From Mesonia mobilis DSM 19841 (GTDB taxonomy: Bacteria; Bacteroidota; Bacteroidia; Flavobacteriales; Flavobacteriaceae): a stretch of 64,000 bases of DNA. Position numbers and translations under genes: made by a program. The stretch spans positions 186,001 through 250,000 of the forward strand of contig NZ_AUHX01000004.1 of assembly GCF_000423405.1 (NCBI RefSeq). The letters are read 5' to 3'. Position 1 is the stretch's first letter; each line of letters starts with the position of its first letter. The notes under the pieces are model-generated. The model was not told where the DNA came from and searched no databases. It saw only the letters and a list, made by a program, of their open reading frames with translations. Positions 54,783 through 63,959 of the stretch are shown here, piece after piece.

Positions 54783-55367
54783 TTACTTACCAGTAACTAC
54801 TTTAGGATATCTTATAATCTTTTCTCCTAAGGTATAGCCTTTTTCTACTACATCTACGATTTTACCTTTCAGCTTTTTCTCTGGCGCAGGAATTTGAGTA
54901 ATCGCCTCGTGCAAATCTGCATCAAATTTGTCACCTGCTTTTACAGCCATTGGCTCTAAACCTTTGTTTTTAAGAGTTTCTCTTAATTTGTTACTGATTA
55001 ATTCTACTCCTTTAAAAAGGTTTTCATCGTCAGATTTTTCAATCTCCTTTAAAGCTCGATCAAAATCATCTAAAACCGGAAGCATAGAAACCATAACGTC
55101 TTGCCCGGCAGTTTTAAACAATTCTACACGTTCTTTGCTGGTTCTTCTTTTATAGTTTTCAAATTCTGCAAAAAGACGCAAAAACTTATCTTTCTCTTTT
55201 TCAACCTCTTGCTTTAGCTTATCGGTTTCAGAAAGTTCTTCTTTTTCTTCTTTAGCATCTTTTGTATCGTTTTCACCTTCAACCTCATCAATCGCTTGAT
55301 CGATGGTTTCTTCTAGGTTTTCTTTTAACGATTCTTCTTCTTTATTTAGCTCTTTATCTTTACTCAT
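54783..55367 (-). CDS. grpE: Nucleotide exchange factor GrpE
   Basis: 194 residues from the ATG at 55367. A long acidic N-terminal coiled coil (1-70), then FLRLFAEFENYKRRTSKER and the C-terminal beta part with ITQIPAPEKKLKGKIVDVVEKGY. It releases ADP from DnaK. An in-frame ATG at 55415 lies upstream of the predicted transcription start and is not used. The gene is followed by dnaJ. Confidence 0.93.
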   Translation of the reverse strand: MSKDKELNKEEESLKENLEETIDQAIDEVEGENDTKDAKEEKEELSETDKLKQEVEKEKDKFLRLFAEFENYKRRTSKERVELFKTAGQDVMVSMLPVLDDFDRALKEIEKSDDENLFKGVELISNKLRETLKNKGLEPMAVKAGDKFDADLHEAITQIPAPEKKLKGKIVDVVEKGYTLGEKIIRYPKVVTGK

Positions 55368-55400
55368 TGTTTTATTCACTTTATAATAATCTTCTTTTGA

Positions 55401-55432
55401 CAAATGTATTGCCAATTCTAAAAAAATGTCAA
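55401..55432 (-). promoter_or_regulatory. Promoter of grpE-dnaJ, TTG-N21-TACATTTG
   Basis: On the minus strand, TTG at 55432-55430 and TACATTTG at 55408-55401, 21 bases apart. The start site near 55394 leaves a leader of about 27 bases. Confidence 0.65.
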
Positions 55433-55486
55433 AATGTCATTCTTATAATTTAAGAATTATTTAAGAATTAAAGTTTTACCAAGACT

Positions 55487-55494
55487 TATTTTTG
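55487..55494 (+). promoter_or_regulatory. -7 box of the YceI gene
   Basis: TATTTTTG matches TAnnTTTG, 33 bases before the ATG at 55528; it shows that an upstream GTG start at 55492 is unlikely. Confidence 0.5.
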
Positions 55495-55527
55495 TGTGTA
55501 ATTCAATTAAACCAAATTATCATAACA

Positions 55528-56205
55528 ATGAAAAAAGTATTTTTAAACATGTTCGTGGTTGCAGCATTAGGTATGTCTGTAATTTCTTGTAAGAATGAAG
55601 CTAAAAATGAAACTGAAGCAAAAGAAGCTGAAGAAGTAGTTGAAGCTACTGAAGAAGCTGCTGTGTATAGCATTTCTGCAGATGAGTCTGTAATTAATTG
55701 GGCAGGAACAAAACCAGTTGGTGGTGGTCACGAAGGAACTATCGCTGTTGAAAGCGGAGAGTTTAGCGTAGCCGGAGAACAAATCGAAAGTGGTAAAGTA
55801 ACGATCGATATGAAATCTATTAAAGCTACCGACCTAGAAGGTGACCAAAAATCTAACCTTGAAGCTCACTTAATGGGAACTGTAGAAGGTAAAGAAGGAG
55901 ATTTCTTTAACGTACAAGAATATCCGAAAGCTACTTTTGAAGTAACCGGTGTTGAAGAAAAAGACGGTAAAACATGGTTAAAAGGAAACTTAACTTTAAA
56001 AGGAAATACTAAAAACGTAAACATTCCTGTAACTACTTCTATGGAAGAAGACAGATTAGTTGTGACTAGTGAAGAATTCACTATCGACAGAACTGATTGG
56101 GATGTAAACTACGGATCTAAATCTGTTTTTGATAGCCTTGTAGGAGATAACGTAATTAGTGACGATATTCAATTAGAGATTAAAGTTGTTGCTAACAAAG
56201 CATAA
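55528..56205 (+). CDS. YceI-family lipoprotein
   Basis: 225 residues. Lipoprotein signal with Cys21 (FVVAALGMSVISCKN), an acidic EAKEAEEVVEATEEA linker, then the YceI lipocalin-like domain: SVINWAGTKPVGGGHEGTI, GKVTIDMKSIKATDL and TFEVTGVEEKDGKTWLKGN. YceI proteins bind isoprenoid-like lipids and are exported. The ATG at 55528 gives a clean signal peptide. A strong terminator follows. Confidence 0.9.
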   Translation: MKKVFLNMFVVAALGMSVISCKNEAKNETEAKEAEEVVEATEEAAVYSISADESVINWAGTKPVGGGHEGTIAVESGEFSVAGEQIESGKVTIDMKSIKATDLEGDQKSNLEAHLMGTVEGKEGDFFNVQEYPKATFEVTGVEEKDGKTWLKGNLTLKGNTKNVNIPVTTSMEEDRLVVTSEEFTIDRTDWDVNYGSKSVFDSLVGDNVISDDIQLEIKVVANKA

Positions 56206-56224
56206 TTATAAAATTAAAGCTTAC

Positions 56225-56262
56225 AAAAAAGCCGCTATTAAAATTGATAGCGGCTTTTTTTA
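56225..56262. terminator. Bidirectional terminator
   Basis: AAAAAAGCCGCTAT / ATAGCGGCTTTTTTT between the convergent YceI gene and the SDR gene. Confidence 0.85.
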
Positions 56263-57162
56263 TATTAAATCTTCTAAAGCAGGACCTATATAATTATAAT
56301 AATAAATAAAACCTAAAGCATCTAATTTTCCATTACTCACTAGTTGACTAGAAAGCACTAAAGTTGACCGTTCACCTAAAATTAACTTCAACATAAACTT
56401 TGGTACTCTAGGCAATAGTATAGGTCTATTTAATTTTTTAGCAATTGCATACGTAAGACGTTTATTACTTACCGGGTTGGGCGCTACTCCATTATAAACC
56501 CCATCTAAATTTTTCTCAATAGCAAATAAAAATATCCTTGCCAGATCTTCAATATGAATCCACGATTGCCATTGCTTCCCGCTGCCTAAAGGTGAACCTA
56601 CATAATTATTCACAACTTTTTTGATGGGAGTTAATGCGCCACCTTTATCTGATAACACCAAACCAATTCTAATTTTACAAACCTCAAGACCGGCATTTGC
56701 AAATTGATCTACGGCAGCTTCCCATTTTACAACAACATCGCCTAAAAAGTTATCGGCCTTGCCGGGAAAATCTTCGTGATATAAAGTGGTTAATGAATCT
56801 GGGTAAACCCCAATTGCACTTGCTGAAACGATTTGTGTAATATCGTTCTCGTTTTCTTGCAAGGTTTTTAAAAGCAAATTAGCAGAATCTAACCTACTAT
56901 TTAAAATTGCTTTTTTATTGGAAGATGTCCAAGGTTTAGAAACACTTGCGCCGACTAAGTTTATAATTTTACTAACGCCATTCAAACAATTTTTATCAAT
57001 TTCACCTGTTTTAGGATTCCAATAAAAACCTTGGTAATTAGGCTTATTTTCAATCTTCTCTTTTGAAGTCGTTAAGTAATTTACCGCTATATTTTCTTTT
57101 TCGCAAAGTTTCACAATCTCAGAACCAACCAAGCCTGTCGCTCCTGTAATTAAAACTTTCAT
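56260..57162 (-). CDS. TIGR01777-family NAD-dependent epimerase/SDR protein (YfcH-like)
   Basis: 300 residues. Rossmann motif GATGLVGSEIV at 7-17, the family block GASVSKPWTSSNKKAILNSR, SASAIGVYPDS and the C-terminal DUF1731 part. Members are NADP-dependent atypical SDRs without a known substrate. It ends right at the terminator shared with YceI. Confidence 0.9.
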   Translation of the reverse strand: MKVLITGATGLVGSEIVKLCEKENIAVNYLTTSKEKIENKPNYQGFYWNPKTGEIDKNCLNGVSKIINLVGASVSKPWTSSNKKAILNSRLDSANLLLKTLQENENDITQIVSASAIGVYPDSLTTLYHEDFPGKADNFLGDVVVKWEAAVDQFANAGLEVCKIRIGLVLSDKGGALTPIKKVVNNYVGSPLGSGKQWQSWIHIEDLARIFLFAIEKNLDGVYNGVAPNPVSNKRLTYAIAKKLNRPILLPRVPKFMLKLILGERSTLVLSSQLVSNGKLDALGFIYYYNYIGPALEDLI

Positions 57163-57274
57163 TTCTTTTTTTTTAGTTGAAAATAGAAAGAATGTTTAGT
57201 TCTGAAATACTAATTAGTACAGGTTTAACACCAAAGAAGTAAATAAATTTCGGCTTTACCTTTTATCGAAGAAA

Positions 57275-57955
57275 TCACACTTTCACAGCACGGAGCATTT
57301 CTCGTTTTCCCGGTGGTCCCGGCAAACGTTCAACTTCAAAACCGCAAGCTTGCATTGCTCTTCTTGCGCTCCCTTTAGCTGAATAAGTGACCAGAACACC
57401 ATTTTGTTTGAGCGCTTTATACATAATTTCAAAAATAGGTTGCTCCCAAAGTTCAGGTTGTACGCGCGCACCAAAAGCATCAAAATAAATAAGATTGAAC
57501 GTATTTTCGTCTTCTATTTCTTTAAAAAACTTCTGCTCTTTAGTAAGCTGAAAATAATCGGTAATCTTTACTGAAGTTTCCCAAGTTGCTTGATGAATAG
57601 CAGAAAAAACTTCTGCAGCCTTTTTCTTTTCTTCTTTAAATTGAATAGAATAATTGAGTTTTTCAATCTCATTCATTTCAACAGGATAAGCTTCAACTCC
57701 TTTATAATGAATAGAAACTTCATGTTTTTCAGCTTCTATTGAAGTGATCAAAGCATTTAAGCCCGTACCAAAACCAATTTCTAAAATATGAATTGGTTGT
57801 GTCGCATTTTTTTCAAGTAAAAAAGCTAATCCCATTTTTATAAACACGTGATAAGCTTCTTGCATCGCGCCGTGTTTAGAATGATATTGCTCGTTCAACT
57901 CCGGAAGATGAATAGTGGTTGAACCGTCTCCTGTGGTGATTATTTCTCGTTTCAA
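57275..57955 (-). CDS. mnmD: tRNA 5-methylaminomethyl-2-thiouridine methyltransferase domain protein (MnmD)
   Basis: 226 residues from a TTG at 57955, two bases after the upstream stop; this start gives KREIITTGDGSTTIHLPE, the normal family beginning. The longer ORF start at 58027 would overlap the upstream gene by 70 bases. SAM site ILEIGFGTGLNAL, later IYFDAFGARVQPELW and the C-terminal LPGPPGKREMLRA. It corresponds to the methyltransferase half of MnmC, which acts on tRNA wobble uridine; no oxidase half is fused. Confidence 0.85.
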   Translation of the reverse strand: MKREIITTGDGSTTIHLPELNEQYHSKHGAMQEAYHVFIKMGLAFLLEKNATQPIHILEIGFGTGLNALITSIEAEKHEVSIHYKGVEAYPVEMNEIEKLNYSIQFKEEKKKAAEVFSAIHQATWETSVKITDYFQLTKEQKFFKEIEDENTFNLIYFDAFGARVQPELWEQPIFEIMYKALKQNGVLVTYSAKGSARRAMQACGFEVERLPGPPGKREMLRAVKV

Positions 57956-57957
57956 AA

Positions 57958-58410
57958 TTACTTGATCAAGAGTTTTTTTATTCTTGGGATGGGTCCGGTA
58001 CATTTTAATTGATGGCAAGAAATACAAAGTTGCACCGCTTGGTTATAATTAGCTTTTGCATTAGCCGGATCGCTCACGATTTTTTCTTCGTACTCGACAA
58101 AAACCTTCGTCATATTTTTAAAACGCTCATCGTAATCTGAGCTGTCGGTCATCGTTGCCGTATGCAGATTTAGCAAGTCGTAACTCAAACTGTCTGGCGT
58201 TTCGCCGTTTAAAATTTGTTCTTTTAAAACTTGATGTTCGGCATACATTTCTTCCATAAAAGAAGCCATTTCAGACATTTGATATAGCTGAAATGGCTCA
58301 TTTACTTCTTCTTTATTATTTGCGACTGTATCTTCTGCTTTATTTTCTTCTGCCTGTTTACAGCTTACTAAAGCGACTATCGCAATACTATATAAAAAGA
58401 ATTTTTGCAT
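57958..58410 (-). CDS. Lipoprotein with a CxxCH (haem-c type) motif
   Basis: 150 residues. Lipoprotein signal with Cys17 (LYSIAIVALVSCKQ), a helical region that could form a four-helix bundle, and CISCHQLKCTGPIPRIKK near the end, whose CISCH would bind haem c. The fold would resemble cytochrome c-prime-like bundles, but only the motif supports this. It lies between the DUF4920 gene (1-base overlap) and mnmD. Confidence 0.6.
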   Translation of the reverse strand: MQKFFLYSIAIVALVSCKQAEENKAEDTVANNKEEVNEPFQLYQMSEMASFMEEMYAEHQVLKEQILNGETPDSLSYDLLNLHTATMTDSSDYDERFKNMTKVFVEYEEKIVSDPANAKANYNQAVQLCISCHQLKCTGPIPRIKKLLIK

Positions 58411-58943
58411 TATTTTTCTTCTGGTTCTTCCATTAAAACTCCGGTAGCCATAAAAGCATATTCTTTTTCAGGCTCGGTGATGGCAGCGATTTCTTCTTCA
58501 GATTTACCGGCATCTTGCGCATAATGTTGTAATTCTTCCACAGAAGTTTCGGTTACATAAGCTTTTCCTTCAACAATGGTTGCTCTATTTTCTGCATTTA
58601 AAGGCACAAAAAAGCTATAATCTTGAAACTTTACGAAAGAAGTTAACGAATCGTCTAACTTCAACGTCATCCAGCATCCTTTTTTCTTACAAACTTTATC
58701 GACGGTCGATTTAAATTTCACGTTTAACGTGTCTCCTACTTGCATGGCTTCAAACTTTTCTTTCATTTCTGAAGCACTGATCACGTTCTCTTCATTTATT
58801 TTTTCACCAAAACTTGCAAAATTACTTTCTGTCGTAATTGCCATATCCTTAGTTTCTTGTGGCTTTTCTTGAGATGATGATTCAGAATTGTCTTTACAAC
58901 TCACTAAAGCTAAAATTGAAAGGGCAAAAATTATTTTTTTCAT
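58410..58943 (-). CDS. DUF4920 lipoprotein
   Basis: 177 residues. Lipid attachment at Cys16 (LSILALVSCKD). FASFGEKINEENVISASEM and the two-cysteine segment VCKKKGCWMTLKL match DUF4920, a periplasmic domain of unknown function that may bind metal or haem. It is the first gene of a unit with the CxxCH protein and mnmD. Confidence 0.8.
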   Translation of the reverse strand: MKKIIFALSILALVSCKDNSESSSQEKPQETKDMAITTESNFASFGEKINEENVISASEMKEKFEAMQVGDTLNVKFKSTVDKVCKKKGCWMTLKLDDSLTSFVKFQDYSFFVPLNAENRATIVEGKAYVTETSVEELQHYAQDAGKSEEEIAAITEPEKEYAFMATGVLMEEPEEK

Positions 58944-59022
58944 AATTTAAATAGGATTTAACTGAATATAATTTAATACAAATTTAAGAATATTAGAAGT
59001 TTTTCAAGTATTTTTAATTTAA

Positions 59023-59030
59023 TACTTTTG
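59023..59030 (+). promoter_or_regulatory. -7 box of the ilvE gene
   Basis: TACTTTTG matches TAnnTTTG, 23 bases before the ATG at 59054. Confidence 0.5.
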
Positions 59031-59053
59031 TAAAAATTTAAAAACACACAACA

Positions 59054-60121
59054 ATGGAAACTCAAAGTACCACTTTAAATATCACAAAAACTTCTTCTTC
59101 GAGAATTAACGAGGTAGATTTTGACAATTTAGCATTTGGAAAGCATTGCTCAGACCATATGATGATTTGTGATTATAAAGATGGGAAGTGGCAAACTCCA
59201 CAGGTTTTACCTTACGGCCCAATTCCTATGGAACCTTCTGCAAAAGTTTTTCATTACGGTCAGGCGGTTTTTGAAGGAATGAAAGCCTTTAAAGACGACA
59301 ACGATAAAATTTGGTTATTTAGACCAGAAGACAATTTTAACCGTATCAATATTTCTGCAGAAAGATTAGCTATGCCGGCTTTTCCTAAAGAATACTTTTT
59401 TGAAGCTTTAGAAACGATTTTAAAATTAGATAAAGACTGGATCAAGAAAGGACGCGGAAATTCATTATACATTCGACCATTCGTGATCGGGACAGAAAAT
59501 GGTGTTTCTGCATCACCTTCAGATGAATATCGTTTTATCATTATTTGCTGCCCGGCAAAAGCTTACTATTCTAACCCTGTAAAAGTAACGATCGCTCAAA
59601 AATACAGTCGTTCTGCCGATGGTGGTGTTGGTTTTGCAAAAGCTGCCGGTAATTATGCTGCACAGTTTTACCCAACCAATTTAGCAAAAGAAAAAGGGTA
59701 CCAACAAGTGATCTGGACAGATGCAAACACGCACGAATATTTAGAAGAATGTGGTACAATGAACGTTTTCTTTAGAGTAGGCGATAAATTAATTACTGCT
59801 CCTACTAACGATCGTATTTTAGATGGAATTACACGTAAATGTATTATTGCGTTAGCTGAAGATGATGGCGTAACTGTTGAAGTAAGACGTGTTCCCGTTA
59901 AAGAAATTGTTGGAGCCGCCAACAACGGAGAATTAAAAGAAATTTTTGGTGCAGGAACGGCTGCGACAATCGTACCTTTCTTAGGTTTTGATTTTAATGA
60001 AAAATATTATGAATTACCGGAAGTTGAAAATTCTTACGGAGCGAGATTCAAACAAAAACTACAAGATATTCAGTATAATCAAGCTGAAGATAAATTTGGA
60101 TGGAGACACGAAGTAAAATAA
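59054..60121 (+). CDS. ilvE: Branched-chain amino-acid aminotransferase
   Basis: 355 residues, the length of the class IV (BCAT type II) enzymes. FHYGQAVFEGMKAF, RPEDNFNRINIS, the PLP Lys in GFAKAAGNYAAQF, and the later NERNV-type EYLEECGTMNVFF and GITRKCII. It makes or breaks down Leu, Ile and Val. A single gene with its own promoter and terminator. Confidence 0.93.
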   Translation: METQSTTLNITKTSSSRINEVDFDNLAFGKHCSDHMMICDYKDGKWQTPQVLPYGPIPMEPSAKVFHYGQAVFEGMKAFKDDNDKIWLFRPEDNFNRINISAERLAMPAFPKEYFFEALETILKLDKDWIKKGRGNSLYIRPFVIGTENGVSASPSDEYRFIIICCPAKAYYSNPVKVTIAQKYSRSADGGVGFAKAAGNYAAQFYPTNLAKEKGYQQVIWTDANTHEYLEECGTMNVFFRVGDKLITAPTNDRILDGITRKCIIALAEDDGVTVEVRRVPVKEIVGAANNGELKEIFGAGTAATIVPFLGFDFNEKYYELPEVENSYGARFKQKLQDIQYNQAEDKFGWRHEVK

Positions 60122-60143
60122 ACTTCTTTCTCTTTTAAAATCA

Positions 60144-60177
60144 CAAAAGCGTTACCAATTTGGTAGCGCTTTTTTTA
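60144..60177 (+). terminator. Intrinsic terminator after ilvE
   Basis: AAAGCGTTACC pairs with GGTAGCGCTTT (one mismatch) and is followed by seven T. Confidence 0.75.
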
Positions 60178-60263
60178 TTCAGTAACTTTTCAAAATGTGA
60201 AATACCGTTTATTGAAAAGCGTTAACAAATCTTAATCTTAAATACCGATTAAGAAAAAATATC

Positions 60264-60271
60264 TATGTTTG
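60264..60271 (+). promoter_or_regulatory. -7 box of the Omp85-like gene
   Basis: TATGTTTG matches TAnnTTTG, 25 bases before the TTG start at 60297. No clear -33 TTG. Confidence 0.45.
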
Positions 60272-60296
60272 CTGCATTCACTTAGAAGGTTTTGAA

Positions 60297-62165
60297 TTGA
60301 GGTATATTGTTCTCTTATGTTGTTTGTTCTGCTTGCCCCTTTTTGCTCAAAAAAAGGATACCTTATCTACGATAGATAAGCGCGATTCAATTCAACTAAA
60401 AAAGAGTGAACAGTTTTATAAAAACCTACAAGAAAAATCGAAAGGCAGTAAATTCACAAAAATGCTGCACGGTTTAATGTTTGAACCGGTAAACCCTTCT
60501 GATGAAAAAAAATCACAACGACAAATTGAAAGTCTTTTAGATCGTAATTTTGCCGAGCACCAAGGGAAGATCATTAGAAAAATTAGAATTACCACCTACG
60601 ATCCTTTTGGTTATAGTGAAAAAGATACCACCGTAAAACCTTCTCGAAGAATCGATAATTTAGGGAACGCCTTACACGCTAAAACCAAACCTTTTACGAT
60701 AAGAGGATTAATTTTATTAGAAGAAAACACTCCGCTCGATTCGTTGATCGTACTCGAATCTGAACGTTTATTACGTCGAAGAAATTTTGTAAGAAGAACT
60801 TTAATTAGACCTGAAGAAATTTCAAAAACCTCAGATTCTATCGATTTACATATTTATGTTTTAGATAGCTGGAGTTTGGGAGTAGATGGAGATATTTCTG
60901 CGAACGACGGAGAAATTAGGCTGACTGAATATAATTTTTTCGGATTAGGGCATCAATACATTGCCGGTTATAAACAAGATTTTGAAAATACAGATCGCCA
61001 AGGCTTTACTTTAGGTTACCGGGCTCAAAACCTCTACAATTCTTATATTAATGCTGAAATTTACCGCGATGTAAACATTGATCAGTCTTATCGAAATTTA
61101 GCTCGAATTAACCGAACTTTCTATTCGCCATACACTCGATGGGCAGGAGAAGTAAGTGCAGAACGAAGGCAGTATTACGAAAATTTTTACGATCAAAATT
61201 TAGATAGTATCCTTCGAAAACCGCTAAAAACAAACACCTTTAATGTTTGGGGTGGTTACGCCATCCCCATCCAAAAAAAAACAGAAAAAGGAGATTTACC
61301 TACGAACTTAATTATTGCCGCAAGGTTTGCACAACGAGAGTTTTTAGAAAAACCCGATGAAAAAGTAGACTCGGTAGCCTTCTTTTCTAATCAAAACATA
61401 AAACTTGGTTCTATTGGTATTCGGCAGGTTAATTATGTTCGGGATCGTTATATTTTTAGAAATGGAGATATTGAAGATATTGGCGTTGGTCATAGTTACT
61501 TCATCCATTCGGGAGTGCAAAACCAAGATGGAAAAAATAATTTTTATTTAGGAGCAGATCTTACGCTTACCAATTATTTTGCCGATTTTGGGTATTTGGC
61601 AGCCAACTTACAATACGGTTCTTATTTTAGAGGTGGTAATGCCAGCCAATCGTTATTTAAAGCGCAAGGAACGTATTTTACTCCTATTTTTCATTTTGGA
61701 AATTGGTATTTACGGCAATTTGTAAAAACCAATATGACGGTAGGTATTAATCGAGAAGATATTATTACCGACCGGCTTAATTTAGGCGGTTATTATGGTA
61801 TTGACGGTTTTAGAAGTGAAGAAGTTTATGGTACCCGAAAGTTTGTGTTTAACTTTCAAACGCAATCGTATGTTCCGTTTAGTTGGCTGGGTTTTCGTAT
61901 GAGTCCGTTTATTGCTTTCGATATTGGTTTTATTGGTGAAGAACCCGACCCTTTTTTTAAAAATGACGCTTACACAAGATTTGGTTTTGGCTTTCTGATT
62001 AGCAACGATTATTTTGTGTTTGAGAATATTCGGCTTTCGTTTTCGCTCTTTCCCAATATGCCAGGACAAGGAGAAAACATCATGCAGTTTAACGGTAATT
62101 TTGATAATCTTTTTCGTTTAGATGAATATAATTTCCGCGAGCCGCATATTTTAGAATATCGCTAA
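60297..62165 (+). CDS. Omp85/BamA-like outer-membrane protein
   Basis: 622 residues. Signal peptide (RYIVLLCCLFCLPLFAQ), then about 80 residues before a region resembling POTRA repeats (KIIRKIRITTYDPFGY and FTIRGLILLEENTPLDSL). The second half is beta-barrel, with the GIDGFRSEEVYGTRKFVFNF segment at the place of the BamA VRGF/Y loop. The C-terminal FREPHILEYR is not a classical aromatic end. It is probably an Omp85-type protein for assembly or transport, but not the main BamA, which is larger. The start is TTG. Confidence 0.7.
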   Translation: MRYIVLLCCLFCLPLFAQKKDTLSTIDKRDSIQLKKSEQFYKNLQEKSKGSKFTKMLHGLMFEPVNPSDEKKSQRQIESLLDRNFAEHQGKIIRKIRITTYDPFGYSEKDTTVKPSRRIDNLGNALHAKTKPFTIRGLILLEENTPLDSLIVLESERLLRRRNFVRRTLIRPEEISKTSDSIDLHIYVLDSWSLGVDGDISANDGEIRLTEYNFFGLGHQYIAGYKQDFENTDRQGFTLGYRAQNLYNSYINAEIYRDVNIDQSYRNLARINRTFYSPYTRWAGEVSAERRQYYENFYDQNLDSILRKPLKTNTFNVWGGYAIPIQKKTEKGDLPTNLIIAARFAQREFLEKPDEKVDSVAFFSNQNIKLGSIGIRQVNYVRDRYIFRNGDIEDIGVGHSYFIHSGVQNQDGKNNFYLGADLTLTNYFADFGYLAANLQYGSYFRGGNASQSLFKAQGTYFTPIFHFGNWYLRQFVKTNMTVGINREDIITDRLNLGGYYGIDGFRSEEVYGTRKFVFNFQTQSYVPFSWLGFRMSPFIAFDIGFIGEEPDPFFKNDAYTRFGFGFLISNDYFVFENIRLSFSLFPNMPGQGENIMQFNGNFDNLFRLDEYNFREPHILEYR

Positions 62166-62251
62166 CTCATTACCTAACTCCTACTACCTAAAACCTAAAA
62201 ATGTTAGGGATAGTCGTGAAAAGCCCGTAAAGCAAAAAAGCATATAAAAAC

Positions 62252-62300
62252 AAGCCTGCAAAGAGCGACCTCAGAAGCTTTTTGCAGGCTTAGTTTTTTT
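62252..62300 (+). terminator. Intrinsic terminator after the Omp85-like gene
   Basis: Stem AAGCCTGCAAA / TTTGCAGGCTT with an 18-base loop, followed by AGTTTTTTT. Confidence 0.75.
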
Positions 62301-62350
62301 GATTTTTTACTGCGGACTTGCAACAGATAGCCCGGCCTCAGGCAACACCA

Positions 62351-62737
62351 TTATTTATCTAATATTTGTTGGATATCGGGTTTAAAATAATTAGAACCTT
62401 TTAAAACTTTTCCATCTTCGCGATAGATTGGTTTACCATCGGCGCCCAATTTGCTCATATTGCTACGTTGTATTTCTTCAAAAACTTCTTCGATCTTATG
62501 TTGCATCCCATGCTCGATAATCGTGCCGCAAAGTATGTAAAGCATATCGCCGAGCGCATCGGCAACTTCAACCATATCGTTATTGTTGGCGGCTTCTAAA
62601 TATTCTTCGTTTTCTTCTTTCATCAAGTTAAAACGAAGCAGGTTTTTGGCTTCTCCCAAACTAGCGGTTAATTCTTCTTTATAGCTTAAACCAAATGCGG
62701 TATGAAATTCTTTTACGGCGTCGATACGTTTCTTCAT
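62351..62737 (-). CDS. All-alpha NTP pyrophosphohydrolase (MazG/HisE-like)
   Basis: 128 residues. The metal-binding set of the MazG superfamily is seen as KEENEEYLEAAN then EVADALGDMLYIL. The rest is helical, with IYREDGKVLKGSNYFKPDI at the end. It probably hydrolyses a nucleoside triphosphate or a related nucleotide to remove damaged or excess ones. Length suits a single-domain member; the true substrate is unknown. Confidence 0.85.
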   Translation of the reverse strand: MKKRIDAVKEFHTAFGLSYKEELTASLGEAKNLLRFNLMKEENEEYLEAANNNDMVEVADALGDMLYILCGTIIEHGMQHKIEEVFEEIQRSNMSKLGADGKPIYREDGKVLKGSNYFKPDIQQILDK

Positions 62738-62771
62738 AAGAATAGATTAATTTTGCCTAAAAATAGAAAAA

Positions 62772-62957
62772 ATGTTTACCGAAGGCCAATGGATGTTCGC
62801 TGTTTTTTTTGTGATCGCTTTTGCTATTGTAATGGTAATTAGCTACAGAAAAGACGCAAAACTTCATCGAAAATATTACAAATGGAGTATTTTAATACTA
62901 ATTGGGTTTTTAGTGTTTATCGCCACCTTATTTGTAATTAAAACATATTTACATTAA
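62772..62957 (+). CDS. Small two-span membrane protein
   Basis: 61 residues with two hydrophobic segments (about 7-24 and 37-57) separated by a basic loop (YRKDAKLHRKYYKW). I do not recognise a named family, but such proteins are conserved in Bacteroidota. It is divergent from the pyrophosphohydrolase and precedes the cyclase gene by 67 bases. Confidence 0.6.
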   Translation: MFTEGQWMFAVFFVIAFAIVMVISYRKDAKLHRKYYKWSILILIGFLVFIATLFVIKTYLH

Positions 62958-63024
62958 GACTACCTTAGTTTTACCTGCTTTTCTGCTGAATTGGTTATAT
63001 TAGAGCTTGAACAAAAATAGCATA

Positions 63025-63771
63025 ATGATTACCAAAATTAAACTCGAAAACAAAACTATTACGGTAGACTTATCGAAACCGCTCGATCTCTCGATCACTT
63101 TAAGCGGAGATGAAAATAACCCGATTGCCTGGTATTTAGAGCAACCAACGATCGAACCGGTACAAGAAGGAAAATGGATCGCTAAGGTTTCTGAAGGCTC
63201 ATCGGTAAATTTTAATAACCTACAATTTAATCCGCACGCACACGGAACGCACACCGAATGTGTTGGCCATATTTCTGAAGATTTTTACAGCGTAAATAAA
63301 GCTTTAAAACAGTTTTTCTTTACCGCAAAAGTGATCTCTTTAGTGCCAGAAAATTATGGCGAAGATGCCGCTATTTCTAAAAAACAATTGCAACATTACC
63401 TGACTAAAAATGAAGCGGAAGCTTTGGTGATTAGAACTTTACCCAATACCAAAAAGAAAAGACGACGAAAATACAGCCATACCAATTGGCCTTATCTGTT
63501 AGAAGAGGCTGCAACTTATATTCGAGAATGCGGGATTAAACATTTATTGATCGACCTGCCCTCGGTAGATAAAGAAAAAGATGACGGACAGCTACTTGCG
63601 CATCGCGCTTTTTGGAATTACCCCGAAAATACTCGAAAAGACGCGACCATTACCGAACTTATTTATGTTTCTAATAAAATTAAAGACGGCGAATATTTAC
63701 TGAATTTACAAATTGCTTCGATTAAAAACGACGCTTCTCCCAGCAAACCGGTACTTTATAAAATACTTTAA
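63025..63771 (+). CDS. Cyclase/arylformamidase-family protein
   Basis: 248 residues from the ATG at 63025; an upstream TTG (63007) would add six residues. The metal site of the kynurenine formamidase/cyclase family is seen as NPHAHGTHTECVGHI. Later LLIDLPSVDKEKDDG and HRAFWNYP follow. Members hydrolyse amide bonds, such as N-formylkynurenine, with a zinc or manganese ion. The substrate here is uncertain; other genes of Trp breakdown are not in view. Confidence 0.85.
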   Translation: MITKIKLENKTITVDLSKPLDLSITLSGDENNPIAWYLEQPTIEPVQEGKWIAKVSEGSSVNFNNLQFNPHAHGTHTECVGHISEDFYSVNKALKQFFFTAKVISLVPENYGEDAAISKKQLQHYLTKNEAEALVIRTLPNTKKKRRRKYSHTNWPYLLEEAATYIRECGIKHLLIDLPSVDKEKDDGQLLAHRAFWNYPENTRKDATITELIYVSNKIKDGEYLLNLQIASIKNDASPSKPVLYKIL

Positions 63772-63959
63772 AATTGAAGTTGAAGATTAAGCAGAAGTTG
63801 AATTCGAAATTGAAATTGAAGTTGAAAATAAATTCGAAGCCGAAGTTTAAGTTGAAATTGAAGTTGATTCGTCATACTGAACTTGATTCAGGATCTCATC
63901 CTAATAGGTTATTCAAATGAAAAAAGTAATTTATTCAACTAAAACTATCAATCGTTCAA
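63772..63959 (+). repeat. Low-complexity and family A sequence
   Basis: GAAGTTGAATTCGAAATTGA-type text (63775-63870), then CTGAA-CTTGA-TTCAG with ATCTCAT after it (about 63871-63900), a family A variant. Confidence 0.6.

Noticed and set aside
55368-55415. Longer N-terminus for grpE
   Set aside because: The upstream ATG lies before the predicted transcription start of the TTG-N21-TACATTTG promoter.
57956-58027. Longer N-terminus for mnmD
   Set aside because: It would overlap the upstream lipoprotein gene by 70 bases; the TTG at 57955 gives the normal family beginning.
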